Numbered from the stretch's first letter, positions 16,507 through 25,166 are shown. The stretch is 64,000 nt of DNA from DATKJS01 sp050015275 (GCA_050015275.1 JBEKBS010000001.1:186001-250000); one strand, 5' to 3'. Notes: a model not told the origin generated them from the letters alone. Made by a program: numbers and translations.

Positions 16507-18294
16507 ATGACGGACAGCGTTTCGACCCTTAGCCGGCTCTTCCTGAACACGTGCCGCGTCCACTCCAAGCCGGCCCTTTTTCTGGCCAAGCTCGAAGGAA
16601 GCTATGCCCCGATCTCGACGGCCGAGGCCGAGACGCGGGTCAGGGAGCTCTCGCTGGGCTTCCGGGAGCTCGGCCTGAGGCCGGGCGACAAGGCCGTGAT
16701 CCTGTCCGAGAACAGGCCCGAGTGGGTCATGACGGACCTGGCCATCATCTGCGCCGGCGGGGTCACGGTGCCGATCTACACATCGCTCCTCCCCGAGCAG
16801 ATCAAGTACATCATCAACGACTCGGACGCCCGGATCGTCGTCTGTTCCAACCGCGAGCTCTGGCTCAAGGTCGAGGCCGTTCGCGGGGAGCTCCCGGGCG
16901 TCCGCCATTTCGTCATGATCGATGAAGAGGAGCCGGCCGGGATCTTGACCCTTGGCGAAATCAGGGGCAAGGGGAAGCGGGCCGCGGAAGCCGACCCGGG
17001 ACTCTTCGAGCGCAACGCCCTGGCCGTCCAACCGGCCGACCTGGCCTCGATCATCTACACGTCGGGGACGACGGGCCCGCCCAAAGGCGTCATGCTCAGC
17101 CACGCGAACTTCGTGAGCAACATCAAAGCCGTGGGCTTCGTCGTTTCCTTCCTGTCTACGGACACGGCCCTGTCGTTCCTGCCCCTTTCCCACGTGCTGG
17201 AGAGGACCGCGACGTTTGTCTTCCTCTACCACGGAGCCACGATCGCCTATGCCGAGAGCGTCGAGACCGTCAGCGAGAACCTCCTCGAGGTCCGGCCGAC
17301 GATCGTGATCAGCGTCCCCCGGCTGTTCGAAAAGATGTACGCCCGGGTCATGGAGCTGGTCCTGAAAATGCCGGCCCCGAAGAAGGCGCTCTTTTTTTGG
17401 GCCCTCTCCGTCGGCCGGAGGCACGCCGCCCGGAGGATCGACCGGCAGCCGGTGTCACGGGCCCTGAAGGCGAAAGTCGGGCTGGCTCACCGGCTCGTCT
17501 TTTCGAAAATTCTGGCCCGGACGGGAGGACGGATACGCTTTTTCATCTGTGGAGGAGCTCCCTTGGCCGCGGACATCGCCGGGTTCTTTTACGCCATGGG
17601 TCTCTACATCTTTCCGGGTTACGGCCTGACCGAGACCTCTCCCGTTCTCACCGGGAACGGCTTCGACTCCTATCGTTTGGGGAGCGCGGGGCGGGCCATT
17701 CCCGGCGTCGAGATCACGATCGCGCCGGACGGCGAGATCCTGGCCCGGGGCCCGAACGTCATGCAGGGATACTACAAGCGGGAGGCCGAAACGCGGGAGG
17801 CCATGGAGGGGGGCTGGTTCCATACGGGGGATATCGGCCGCCTGGACCCGGAAGGGTTCCTGTTCATTACCGACCGCAAGAAGGACCTCATCGTCACGGC
17901 CGGGGGCAAGAACGTGGCGCCGCAGCCCATCGAGAGCATCCTCTGCCTCAACCCCTACATCGCGAGCGCTGTCGTCGTCGGCGAACGGAAGCGGTTCATC
18001 TCCGCCCTCATCGTCCCGGAGTTCGGGAAGCTCGAGGAGTACGCCCGGGCGAACGGCATCCCCTTCCGCGACCGGGCTGAACTCTGCCGCCGGCAGGACG
18101 TCGTCGACTTCATGCTGGCCGAGGTCAACCGCTCGACCCCGGACCTGGCCTCCTACGAGCGGGTCAAGAAGATCGCCCTCCTCGACTGCGATTTCAACAG
18201 CGAGTCGGACGAGGTCACCCCAACGCTCAAGGTCCGGCGGGCCATTGTCGAGAACAAGTACAAGGGCCTCATCGACTCCCTCTATCGCGAATAA
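16507..18294 (+). CDS. Long-chain fatty-acid--CoA ligase, copy 2
   Basis: The 595-residue paralogue of the preceding gene has the same motifs: YTSGTTGPPKGVMLSHANF, FPGYGLTETSPVLTGNGF, HTGDIGRLDPEGFLFITDR and the identical hinge KKDLIVTAGGKNVAPQPIE. Differences cluster in the middle of the protein, around the acyl pocket (for example EGYGLTE versus PGYGLTE and the helix after EVRPTI), so the pair may prefer different chain lengths. No ribosome-binding site is visible before its ATG; it may be translated by re-initiation from the upstream gene. A terminator hairpin follows. Confidence 0.9.
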   Translation: MTDSVSTLSRLFLNTCRVHSKPALFLAKLEGSYAPISTAEAETRVRELSLGFRELGLRPGDKAVILSENRPEWVMTDLAIICAGGVTVPIYTSLLPEQIKYIINDSDARIVVCSNRELWLKVEAVRGELPGVRHFVMIDEEEPAGILTLGEIRGKGKRAAEADPGLFERNALAVQPADLASIIYTSGTTGPPKGVMLSHANFVSNIKAVGFVVSFLSTDTALSFLPLSHVLERTATFVFLYHGATIAYAESVETVSENLLEVRPTIVISVPRLFEKMYARVMELVLKMPAPKKALFFWALSVGRRHAARRIDRQPVSRALKAKVGLAHRLVFSKILARTGGRIRFFICGGAPLAADIAGFFYAMGLYIFPGYGLTETSPVLTGNGFDSYRLGSAGRAIPGVEITIAPDGEILARGPNVMQGYYKREAETREAMEGGWFHTGDIGRLDPEGFLFITDRKKDLIVTAGGKNVAPQPIESILCLNPYIASAVVVGERKRFISALIVPEFGKLEEYARANGIPFRDRAELCRRQDVVDFMLAEVNRSTPDLASYERVKKIALLDCDFNSESDEVTPTLKVRRAIVENKYKGLIDSLYRE

Positions 18295-18319
18295 TCCATA
18301 GTAAGGCTGGCTGAGTCCT

Positions 18320-18355
18320 GGCCCGGCGGTGCTCTCCAGAGAGCACCGCCGGGCC
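18320..18355 (+). terminator. Hairpin terminator after the acyl-CoA ligase pair
   Basis: A perfect stem of at least 15 bp (18320-18334 with 18341-18355), all GC-rich, is followed by a weak T-containing tract (ACTTTCCTAT). It closes the two-gene unit. Confidence 0.65.
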
Positions 18356-18431
18356 ACCCGTCCACTTTCCTATATCATTTAGCCTTGTCTGCGAAAAATG
18401 GCGGCCCCGAGCGTCTCTTTTATGGACGGCG

Positions 18432-19175
18432 ATGGACCAGATGCCACGGGAACGGGATGACGGCCGGGGGGCCGACCTCGCCGGGCACCGGGCCCGCCTG
18501 CGCGAGAAATTCCTCAAGGGGGGCCTGGCCGGGTTCCTCGACTACGAGATCATCGAACTTCTCCTGACCCTGGGAACACCGCGCCGGGACTGCAAGGGGA
18601 TGGCCAGGGAAGTCCTGAAAGAGTTCAAGACGTTCCGCGGAGTCCTCGAAGCCCCGGCCCGGGACCTCCAGAGGGTCCGGGGGATCGGTCCCCGGAACCT
18701 CTTCGGCATCCGGCTCGTCCATGAAGTCTCCCGGCGGTTCCTCAAGGACAGGAGGATGGGGCGTCCCGTCTGTCACTCCTCCAAGGAGGTTTTCGACTTC
18801 CTGTACCACGCCCTGCGCGACCTGAAGAGGGAGCAGTTTAAGGTCATTTTTCTCGACACGAAAAACCAAGTCATCGAGGAGAAAACCCTTTTCGAGGGGA
18901 CCGTGGACTCGAGCGCGGTCTATCCCCGGGAGGTCATCAGGGACGCCCTCCTCTACGAGGCTTCGGCCCTGATCTTCGCCCACAACCACCCGTCCGGCGA
19001 CCCCGAGCCGTCGATCTGCGACAAGCAGATCACCCGGGACCTCGTCTTCGCCGCCCGGGTCATCCAGATGAAGGTCCTGGACCACGTCATCATCGGCAAC
19101 AACCGCTACTTCAGCTTCGCCGACCAGGGCCTGATCGAGGACTACGACCTGCTGTTCCACGGGCTGCAGCGGTGA
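18432..19175 (+). CDS. radC: RadC family JAB/MPN domain protein
   Basis: The 247-residue protein has the usual RadC plan. There is an N-terminal helix-hairpin-helix region (YEIIELLLTLGTPRRDC, VRGIGPRN) and a C-terminal JAMM domain whose HNHPSGDPEPS gives the zinc-binding HxH...SxxD pattern. The catalytic Glu is in the strand KTLFEGTVDSSAVYPREV. RadC proteins are classically annotated as DNA repair proteins, but their role is unclear and many occur with mobile DNA; here the neighbours are ogt and recA. No strong ribosome-binding site precedes the ATG at 18432; an in-frame ATG at 18441 is an alternative start. Confidence 0.9.
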   Translation: MDQMPRERDDGRGADLAGHRARLREKFLKGGLAGFLDYEIIELLLTLGTPRRDCKGMAREVLKEFKTFRGVLEAPARDLQRVRGIGPRNLFGIRLVHEVSRRFLKDRRMGRPVCHSSKEVFDFLYHALRDLKREQFKVIFLDTKNQVIEEKTLFEGTVDSSAVYPREVIRDALLYEASALIFAHNHPSGDPEPSICDKQITRDLVFAARVIQMKVLDHVIIGNNRYFSFADQGLIEDYDLLFHGLQR

Positions 19176-19197
19176 CGGGCGGGCCGCGAAAAAAGGA

Positions 19198-19227
19198 TTG
19201 AAAGACGGCCGCCGTTGAGGGTAAACT
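19198..19227 (+). promoter_or_regulatory. Promoter of recA
   Basis: TTGAAA (19198-19203) and TAAACT (19222-19227) are 18 bp apart. The sequence TTGAAAGACGG at its start is shared with the ogt promoter. No E. coli-type CTGT-N8-ACAG or Gram-positive GAAC-N4-GTTC LexA operator is visible. Confidence 0.55.
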
Positions 19228-19322
19228 CATGGCGGGCGGAAGAAGGGAGCCGCGGCCCGAACGGAGTCGAAAGAGAGTTCAAACCCATGATGAAAAAGAA
19301 CCCGACCGACCAAGGAGGTCCT

Positions 19323-20378
19323 ATGAAAGACGAAGACGCCGACCAGAAGCAGGGGGCTCGCACGAAGGCCATCGAGGCGGCCCTGTCCCAGATCGAAAAG
19401 CAGTTCGGCAAGGGCACGATCATGAAGCTCGGCCAGAAGGGCGCGGCGGTCGCCGTCGAAGCCATCCCGACCGGGGCCATCTCTTTCGACCTGGCTCTCG
19501 GGATCGGCGGGTTCCCGCGGGGACGGGTCGTCGAGATCTACGGCCCCGAGGCCACGGGCAAGACGACCCTGGCCCTGCACGTCATCTCCGAGGCCCAGAA
19601 GCGGGGCGGCCAGGCGGCCTTCATCGACGCCGAGCACGCCCTCTCCCCGCAATACGCGGCCAGCATCGGGATCGACGTCGACAACCTCCTCATCTCCCAG
19701 CCCGATTATGGCGAGCAGGCCCTGGAGATCGCCGAGGTCCTCGTCCGGAGCGGGGCCGTGGACGTCGTGGTCGTGGACTCGGTCGCGGCCCTGGTCCCCA
19801 AGGCCGAGCTCGAGGGGGAGATGGGCGACGCCCACATGGGGCTCCAGGCGCGCCTCATGTCCCAGGCCCTGCGGAAGCTGACAGCCATCGTGGCCCGGTC
19901 CAAGACCTGCTTCATCTTCATCAATCAGATCCGGGAAAAGATCGGCATGTTCATCGGGAATCCCGAGACGACGACGGGAGGCCGGGCCCTGAAGTTCTAC
20001 GCCTCGATGCGGATCGACGTCCGGAAGCTGTCCGTCCTCAAAGAGGGCGATGTCGTGGTCGGCAACCGGGTCAAGGTCAAGATCGTCAAGAACAAGATGG
20101 CCGCGCCCTTCCGGGAAGCGCAGTTCGACATCATCTTCGGCGAAGGGATCTCCAGGGAAGGCGACCTCGTCGATATCGGCTTCGAGACCGGGATCCTGGA
20201 CAAGACGGGAACCTGGTACTCCTACAAGGGAGAGCGCCTGGGCCAGGGCCGGGACAACGTCAAGAAGCTCCTCAAGGAGAACAAGGATCTGGCCTCCCAG
20301 GTCGACGGAGAGATCCGGAAGAAGGTCGGGCTGGAGTTCGAGAAGGAGGCCGGGGAAAAGCCGGCCAAAGAAAAATAA
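19323..20378 (+). CDS. recA: RecA recombinase
   Basis: I start it at 19323 (351 residues, the usual RecA length) because AAGGAGGT lies 4 nt upstream; upstream in-frame ATGs would add an unrelated tail. The ATP-binding Walker A is GPEATGKT at 74-81, a variant of the usual GPESSGKT. DVVVVDSVAALVPKAE (Walker B and loop 1), AHMGLQARLMSQALRKLT and TCFIFINQIREKIGMF are all present, and loop 2 reads PETTTGGRALKFYAS. RecA forms filaments on single-stranded DNA for recombination and SOS signalling. A lysine-rich tail closes the protein. It stands alone with its own promoter. Confidence 0.97.
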   Translation: MKDEDADQKQGARTKAIEAALSQIEKQFGKGTIMKLGQKGAAVAVEAIPTGAISFDLALGIGGFPRGRVVEIYGPEATGKTTLALHVISEAQKRGGQAAFIDAEHALSPQYAASIGIDVDNLLISQPDYGEQALEIAEVLVRSGAVDVVVVDSVAALVPKAELEGEMGDAHMGLQARLMSQALRKLTAIVARSKTCFIFINQIREKIGMFIGNPETTTGGRALKFYASMRIDVRKLSVLKEGDVVVGNRVKVKIVKNKMAAPFREAQFDIIFGEGISREGDLVDIGFETGILDKTGTWYSYKGERLGQGRDNVKKLLKENKDLASQVDGEIRKKVGLEFEKEAGEKPAKEK

Positions 20379-20388
20379 CGGCGAGAAA

Positions 20389-20409
20389 CAGCCCTCCCGG
20401 AAGGGGCTG
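20389..20409 (+). terminator. Probable terminator after recA
   Basis: CAGCCC (20389-20394) pairs with GGGCTG (20404-20409), followed by a pyrimidine-rich stretch with short T-runs (GTCTTTCCCTCTTC). The stem is short, so this is tentative. Confidence 0.4.
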
Positions 20410-20433
20410 CCCGTCTTTCCCTCTTCGTGGGAC

Positions 20434-20462
20434 TTGATTAAATCCTACTTATTTGATAGTAT
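20434..20462 (+). promoter_or_regulatory. Promoter of the superoxide dismutase gene
   Basis: TTGATT (20434-20439) and TAGTAT (20457-20462) lie 17 bp apart in a locally AT-rich patch, about 20 bp before the GTG start. Confidence 0.65.
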
Positions 20463-20482
20463 TTCAGAGGAAGGGATCGAAC

Positions 20483-21178
20483 GTGGTTAAACGGCGTGAA
20501 TTTCTGAGAGCCACGGGTTGGGGAGGGGCGGCCCTTCTCTGGCCCGGTCCCTTTTCCGGGAGAGCGAAAGCTCTGACATCCACCAAGGAGGCTTTCATCA
20601 TGGCGTACACGGCCAAAGACTATGCGAAGCTCATCGGCATGCCGGGATTCAGCGAAACCATCCTCAAGAACCACTTCACTCTCTACCAGGGGTACGTGAC
20701 CAACACCAACAAGGTCCTTGACGCCCTGGCCCAAATGAGCAAGGACGGCAAGGCGGGCACACCGGAATATTCCGAGCTCAAGCGGCGGCAAGGCTGGGAG
20801 TGGAACGGCATGAGACTCCACGAGGCCTACTTCGAGAACCTCGGCGGGAAGAAGGCGCTCGACCCGAACGGCAGGCTCGCGAAAAAGCTGGCTGAATCGT
20901 TCGGCAGCGTCGAGGCCTGGGAGAAGGACTTCAGGGCCACGGGGGCCATGCGGGGGATCGGCTGGGTCGTGCTCTACGAGGACCCGGCGAACGGGCGGCT
21001 CATCAATTTCTGGATCAACGAGCATGACGTCAGCCACCCGGCCGGCGGCCGGCCCCTTCTCGTCATGGACGTTTTCGAACATGCCTTCATGATCGATTAT
21101 GGTCTCAAGCGGGCCGACTATATCGAGGCCTTCTTCAAGAACATCGACTGGGCTGCGGTCGAGTCCAGGCTCATCTAA
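20483..21178 (+). CDS. Fe/Mn superoxide dismutase with a Tat signal (possible second internal start)
   Basis: From the GTG at 20483 (AGAGGAAGG upstream) the product is 231 residues. It begins VVKRREFLRATGWGGAALL, a twin-arginine signal with an Ala/Pro-rich end near AKA (28-30). The mature part is a divergent Fe/Mn SOD. The likely metal ligands are H64 (NHFTLYQGYV), H113 (RLHEAYFEN), D196 and H200 (DVFEHAFMIDYG), and the family end DYIEAFFKNIDW is intact. The usual QHWNH second-ligand block is changed. An in-frame ATG at 20600 has a perfect AAGGAGG 8 nt upstream and would give a 192-residue cytosolic form without the signal. It converts superoxide to peroxide and oxygen; metal choice cannot be read from the sequence. 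Confidence 0.85.
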   Translation: MVKRREFLRATGWGGAALLWPGPFSGRAKALTSTKEAFIMAYTAKDYAKLIGMPGFSETILKNHFTLYQGYVTNTNKVLDALAQMSKDGKAGTPEYSELKRRQGWEWNGMRLHEAYFENLGGKKALDPNGRLAKKLAESFGSVEAWEKDFRATGAMRGIGWVVLYEDPANGRLINFWINEHDVSHPAGGRPLLVMDVFEHAFMIDYGLKRADYIEAFFKNIDWAAVESRLI

Positions 21179-21364
21179 GGGAAAGGGACCGTCCCCGGCG
21201 AAGGGGACCGTCTCCCTGGCTCCCCCGGCCCGTGATCCAGCCTGAACGCATCCGGCCGCTCAGCGGCGGGAAAACCACCGGGGGGGGGATTATGCCATTT
21301 ATTGGATGCAGGCAGCACAGCGGGCGGGCAATTCAAATCGTGGCGGCGGACGGGGACCGCGTGA

Positions 21365-21583
21365 TCAAACGTGCTCGTCGAGGTCGTATCTTTGGATCTT
21401 GTGATAAAGGGTCGACCGGGAGATGTCGAGGATCCGCGACACCTCGGCCCGGTTGCGGGCGGTAACATCGAGCAAGAACAGGATGTAGTCCTTCTCGAGG
21501 GTCCTGAGGGTCGGGAGCCCGGCGGGTTCCTGGTATTCCCGCCTTTCGTCAAGCCCCAGGTAGCGCTGGAGGTACACGTTCAT
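21365..21583 (-). CDS. Small stand-alone Fis-type helix-turn-helix protein
   Basis: The 72-residue product consists of a 25-residue lead and a Fis/NtrC-type DNA-binding domain (LRTLEKDYILFLLDVTARNR, then AEVSRILDISRSTLYHKI). Such domains normally form the C-terminus of sigma-54 activators; here no AAA+ or receiver domain precedes it. The ATG has GAGGT 7 nt upstream and lies 9 bp after the stop of the gene at 21593, so the two are likely co-transcribed. It may be a small Fis-like regulator or the surviving tail of a larger activator. Confidence 0.6.
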   Translation of the reverse strand: MNVYLQRYLGLDERREYQEPAGLPTLRTLEKDYILFLLDVTARNRAEVSRILDISRSTLYHKIQRYDLDEHV

Positions 21584-21592
21584 CGTTCGACC

Positions 21593-22147
21593 TCAATGGA
21601 CCCGGGCCTGATGGATCATCTGCACATTGTTGGCCACGACGCAGGACAGGAGGACGTTGGAGGCCGTCGTCAGGACCCAGGCCAGGGTCCTGTTCTTCTT
21701 GAAGATGGCCTTCAGGCTCAGGTAGGTAAGGGCCGTCGTCCCGAGCTTGATCGCGGCGAAAGCGGCCGGACTCTTGACGAAGGGCGTCATCAACGGGTTG
21801 GATTCGTGGAGCCCGGGATACTTGAGCGCCGCGCGGGTGGAGAAATAGTCGGCGACGTTGAGGCCGACCATGGTCAGCAGGTTGACGTCGAAAAGCGCTT
21901 TCCCGGGATCCCCTGACGGCTTGAAGCCGCCGAAGGGGCTTGCGATCACGAAGTCCATCTGCGGGGCGTAGGAGAGCGACTCGAGCTTCAGGCCGGACAG
22001 AGCAGGCGCCGGGGTCAGCGTCAGGTTGATGGCCGGGGGAGGCGCCAGGGCCGTGGCAACCAGGGCCTCGGCGGGCGGATTCTCCGCTCTGAGAAGACCG
22101 AAAGAGGCGGCAAACACGGCCACGATGGCCAGGGTTTTTCTTGTCAT
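21593..22147 (-). CDS. Signal-peptide membrane protein, DUF5658-like
   Basis: The 184-residue protein has an N-terminal signal or anchor (MTRKTLAIVAVFAASFGLL), a low-complexity Ala/Pro/Leu segment to about 60, and a C-terminal membrane domain with three hydrophobic segments. The stretch NVADYFSTRAALKYPG, HESNPLM resembles DUF5658, a small domain of unknown function with a D-x-x-S/T...NP signature. It has a clear AGGAGG site. It is preceded by a very AT-rich region and followed by the Fis-type gene. The function is unknown. Confidence 0.6.
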   Translation of the reverse strand: MTRKTLAIVAVFAASFGLLRAENPPAEALVATALAPPPAINLTLTPAPALSGLKLESLSYAPQMDFVIASPFGGFKPSGDPGKALFDVNLLTMVGLNVADYFSTRAALKYPGLHESNPLMTPFVKSPAAFAAIKLGTTALTYLSLKAIFKKNRTLAWVLTTASNVLLSCVVANNVQMIHQARVH

Positions 22148-22201
22148 CGGAGGACCTCCTTCGTTGCTTTCATGATCCTCTAAAGCGCAAGAAAGGTGCC
22201 A

Positions 22202-22397
22202 GCCGATTATTATTTTTGTAATTACACTATATACAATTAGATGGCGTAATATTTAAGCACTGATATTTATTTGGCAAATGTATTATATATGGACATATAA
22301 TAACGATAAATGTTTTATATATAATAGATAATAAATAAATTAAATATATATTTCTAGAATATTATTAATAGTGTTCATATATTATTCACTATTGCTT
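22202..22397. other. AT-rich island flanked by a 7-bp direct repeat
   Basis: In a genome of about two-thirds GC, the ~196 bp here contain only about 18% G+C by hand count (33 G/C in 22201-22380), with runs of ATAT and TTATAA. The heptamer GGTGCCA occurs at both edges (22195-22201 and 22398-22404). No gene fits inside. It lies between the 3' end of uvrA and the 5' end of the DUF5658-like gene, so it may serve as that gene's upstream region. Confidence 0.7.
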
Positions 22398-22445
22398 GGT
22401 GCCATTCCAACATTCGAGAGGCAGGATGGACTATCCTGAGCGGTG

Positions 22446-25166
22446 CTATGGCTTCAGGCAGGGCTTGAGATAGCGGGCTGTTATGGACTTCGACGACCGG
22501 GCAACTTGCTCCGGCGTCCCTTGGGCGACGACCTGCCCGCCGTCCTCACCGCCCTCAGGGCCGAGGTCGATGACGTGGTCCGCGCTCTTCACGACGTCGA
22601 GGTTGTGCTCGATGACGACGACCGTATGGCCTTCGTTGACGAGCTTCTGGAAGCACCGGAGAAGGACCAGGACGTCGTTCGGGTGGAGGCCAATCGTCGG
22701 TTCGTCGAAAAGATAGAGGATCTTCTTGCCTTTTTCGTGGACGAGGTGATAGGCGAGTTTGATCCTCTGCAACTCGCCGCCGGAGAGGGTCGTCGTGGGC
22801 TGGCCGAGCTTGAGATAGCCCAGGCCGACCTCGACCAAGGGGTAGAGCTTCTTGGTGATCTCGGGCCGGCCGGCGAAAAACAGGCAGGCCTCGGTGACGC
22901 TCATGCCGAGGACATCGTCGATGTTCTTCCCGTTGTATCTCACGTCGAGGATCTCGGCCTTGAACCGCTTCCCTTTACAGGCGTCGCAGGTCAGGCTCAC
23001 ATCCGATAAGAACTGCATCTCGACGACCTGAAAGCCAGCTCCCTTGCAGTCTTCGCACCTTCCCCCGGCCGTGTTGAAGGAAAAATACCCGGGGCGGAAG
23101 CCCATGAGCTTGGCTTGCCGGGTCTGGCTGAAAAGGTCACGGATCCCGTCCATGGCCTTGGTGTAGGTCGCCGGGATGGAGCGGGGCGACGCGCTGAGCG
23201 GCGACTGGTCGACCAAGATGACCTTGTTGATCTTGTCCCGGCCCCGGATCTCCCGGAAGCCGTTTTCGGTCGTCCCCTCGAGGCCGCGGTAGATGACATC
23301 GGTGAGGAGCGTGCTCTTCCCCGAGCCCGAGACGCCCGTGACGCAGGTGAAAACGCCGAGAGGGACCTTGACGTCGATATGCTTGAGGTTGTGCTTGTGG
23401 GCGTCCTTGACCTCGAGGAACGATTTAGCGGGGCGCCGGCTTTCCGGGACCTTGATCTCCCTGTCGCCGCGCATGTACTGGGCCGTCATGGAGTTCCGGC
23501 TCCGGAGAAAGCTTGCCCAGGAGCCGTCGAAGACGACCTCGCCCCCGGCCTCGCCGGCCCTCGGCCCCATGTCGATGACGTATTCGGCGGCCTTGATGAT
23601 CTCCGGGTCATGCTCGACAACGACGACGGTGTTCCCGATGTCCTTGAGGGACCGCAGGATCTGCACGAGGCGGTGGTTATCGCGGGGGTGGAGGCCGATG
23701 CTCGGCTCGTCGAGGACGAACAGTGTCCCGACGAGCGAAGCGCTGAGGGCCGCGGCCAGGTTGATCCGCTGGGCCTCGCCGCCGCTCAGGGTGAAGGTCA
23801 TCCGGTCGAGGGTGATATAGTCGAGCCCGACCTCGAGGAGGAACTTGAGGCGGCTCTGGATCTCGTGGATGAGCTTTTCGGCGACGCGGCGCTCGAACGG
23901 GGCGAGCTCGAGCGACGGGAAGAGATTAAAAGCCTCGCGGACGGTCATCCGGACGCAGTCGCCGATCGTCAACCCTTTGATCCGGACGCTCAGGGCCTGG
24001 GGGTTGAGGCGCGTCTTGCCACAGGCGGGGCAGGCGACATATTTCCGGTACCGGCTGAGGAGGACCCGGACCTGGACCTTGTATTTCTTGGCCTGGAGCC
24101 ATTCGAAAAAGCCCTTGACGCCGGGATACCCGTCGCCTCCGTCGAGGACGAAGCGCTGATGCTCGTTCTGGAGGTCCTGGAACGGGACGTTGGTCGGGAT
24201 CCGCCGCCGGCGGGCCTCGGCCAGGAGCTCGCGCAGCATCCCCCTGGACAGGGGCTTGGTCCAGGGCTCGACGGCTCCCTGCTCCAGAGTTTTCGTCCTG
24301 TCGGGGACGACCTTGTCTTCGTCGATGACGGCCAGGTCCCCGAAGCCGTGACATTCCGGGCAGGCCCCCTGCGGGCTATTGAAGGAAAAAAGGTTCGGGA
24401 AGGGTTCCTCGTAGGAGATCCGGCAGGCCTTGCACTCGAGCTTGTCGGAGAACGGAAGCTCCCGGCCGTCCTCGGTCCGGACCCGGGCCCGGCCGCCGCC
24501 TTTCTTGAGAGCCATCTCCAGGGAGTCGGCCAGTCTCTCGCGCTCGTCCGTCCGGAGGGAGATCCGGTCGACGAGGACTTCGAGCGGGCCTTTTTTCGGG
24601 GCCGCGGCGGCCTCGTCAAGGTCGGCGACGGCGCCGTCCACGACGATCCTCGAGAACCCGTCCTTCTTGAGCAGGGCCGTGCCCTTCTCGCCCGGCCAGG
24701 AGAAGGTGATCAGGGCCTTCGTCCCCTCCGGAAGCCGCTCCAGCTCCTCGATGACGCTGTCGATCGTGTCCCGTTTGACCGGCCGGCCGCACTTCAGGCA
24801 GTGGACCGTCCCGATCCGGGCGTAGAGGACCCTGAGGAAATCGAAGATTTCGGTCACCGTGGCCACGGTCGAGCGCGGGTTCTTGGTGGCGGCCTTCTGC
24901 TGGATGGCGATGGCCGGAGGGATGCCCTCGATGAGCTCGGCGTCGGGCTTGTCCATCCTTTCCAGGAACTGGCGGGCGTAGGACGAGAGGGACTCCATGT
25001 AGCGCCTCTGCCCCTCGGCGTAGAGCGTGTCGAAGGCGAGCGAGGATTTCCCCGACCCGCTGACGCCCGTGACGACGATCAGGTTGTTGAGCGGGATGTC
25101 GAGGTCGATCCCCTTGAGGTTGTGGACCTTGACTCCTCGGAGGATGATCTTCTCTGTCGTCTCCAT
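22446..25166 (-). CDS. uvrA: UvrABC excinuclease subunit A
   Basis: The 906-residue ATPase has two ABC modules. Walker A is GVSGSGKSS at 34-42 and again (GVSGSGKST) in the C-terminal half. Two signature motifs occur (LSGGEAQRINLA and LSGGELQRIKLA), as do Walker B segments LFVLDEPSIGLHPRD and YLFDEPTIGLHPND. Zinc modules are present (CLKCGRPV, CKAC...CPECHGFG, CEDCKGAG...CDACKGKR). UvrA scans DNA for lesions and loads UvrB. It is slightly shorter than E. coli UvrA (about 940), mainly in the insertion domain. It stands alone; uvrB and uvrC are not in the window. A TATAAT on the minus strand lies about 20 bp upstream of the ATG. Confidence 0.96.
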   Translation of the reverse strand: METTEKIILRGVKVHNLKGIDLDIPLNNLIVVTGVSGSGKSSLAFDTLYAEGQRRYMESLSSYARQFLERMDKPDAELIEGIPPAIAIQQKAATKNPRSTVATVTEIFDFLRVLYARIGTVHCLKCGRPVKRDTIDSVIEELERLPEGTKALITFSWPGEKGTALLKKDGFSRIVVDGAVADLDEAAAAPKKGPLEVLVDRISLRTDERERLADSLEMALKKGGGRARVRTEDGRELPFSDKLECKACRISYEEPFPNLFSFNSPQGACPECHGFGDLAVIDEDKVVPDRTKTLEQGAVEPWTKPLSRGMLRELLAEARRRRIPTNVPFQDLQNEHQRFVLDGGDGYPGVKGFFEWLQAKKYKVQVRVLLSRYRKYVACPACGKTRLNPQALSVRIKGLTIGDCVRMTVREAFNLFPSLELAPFERRVAEKLIHEIQSRLKFLLEVGLDYITLDRMTFTLSGGEAQRINLAAALSASLVGTLFVLDEPSIGLHPRDNHRLVQILRSLKDIGNTVVVVEHDPEIIKAAEYVIDMGPRAGEAGGEVVFDGSWASFLRSRNSMTAQYMRGDREIKVPESRRPAKSFLEVKDAHKHNLKHIDVKVPLGVFTCVTGVSGSGKSTLLTDVIYRGLEGTTENGFREIRGRDKINKVILVDQSPLSASPRSIPATYTKAMDGIRDLFSQTRQAKLMGFRPGYFSFNTAGGRCEDCKGAGFQVVEMQFLSDVSLTCDACKGKRFKAEILDVRYNGKNIDDVLGMSVTEACLFFAGRPEITKKLYPLVEVGLGYLKLGQPTTTLSGGELQRIKLAYHLVHEKGKKILYLFDEPTIGLHPNDVLVLLRCFQKLVNEGHTVVVIEHNLDVVKSADHVIDLGPEGGEDGGQVVAQGTPEQVARSSKSITARYLKPCLKP

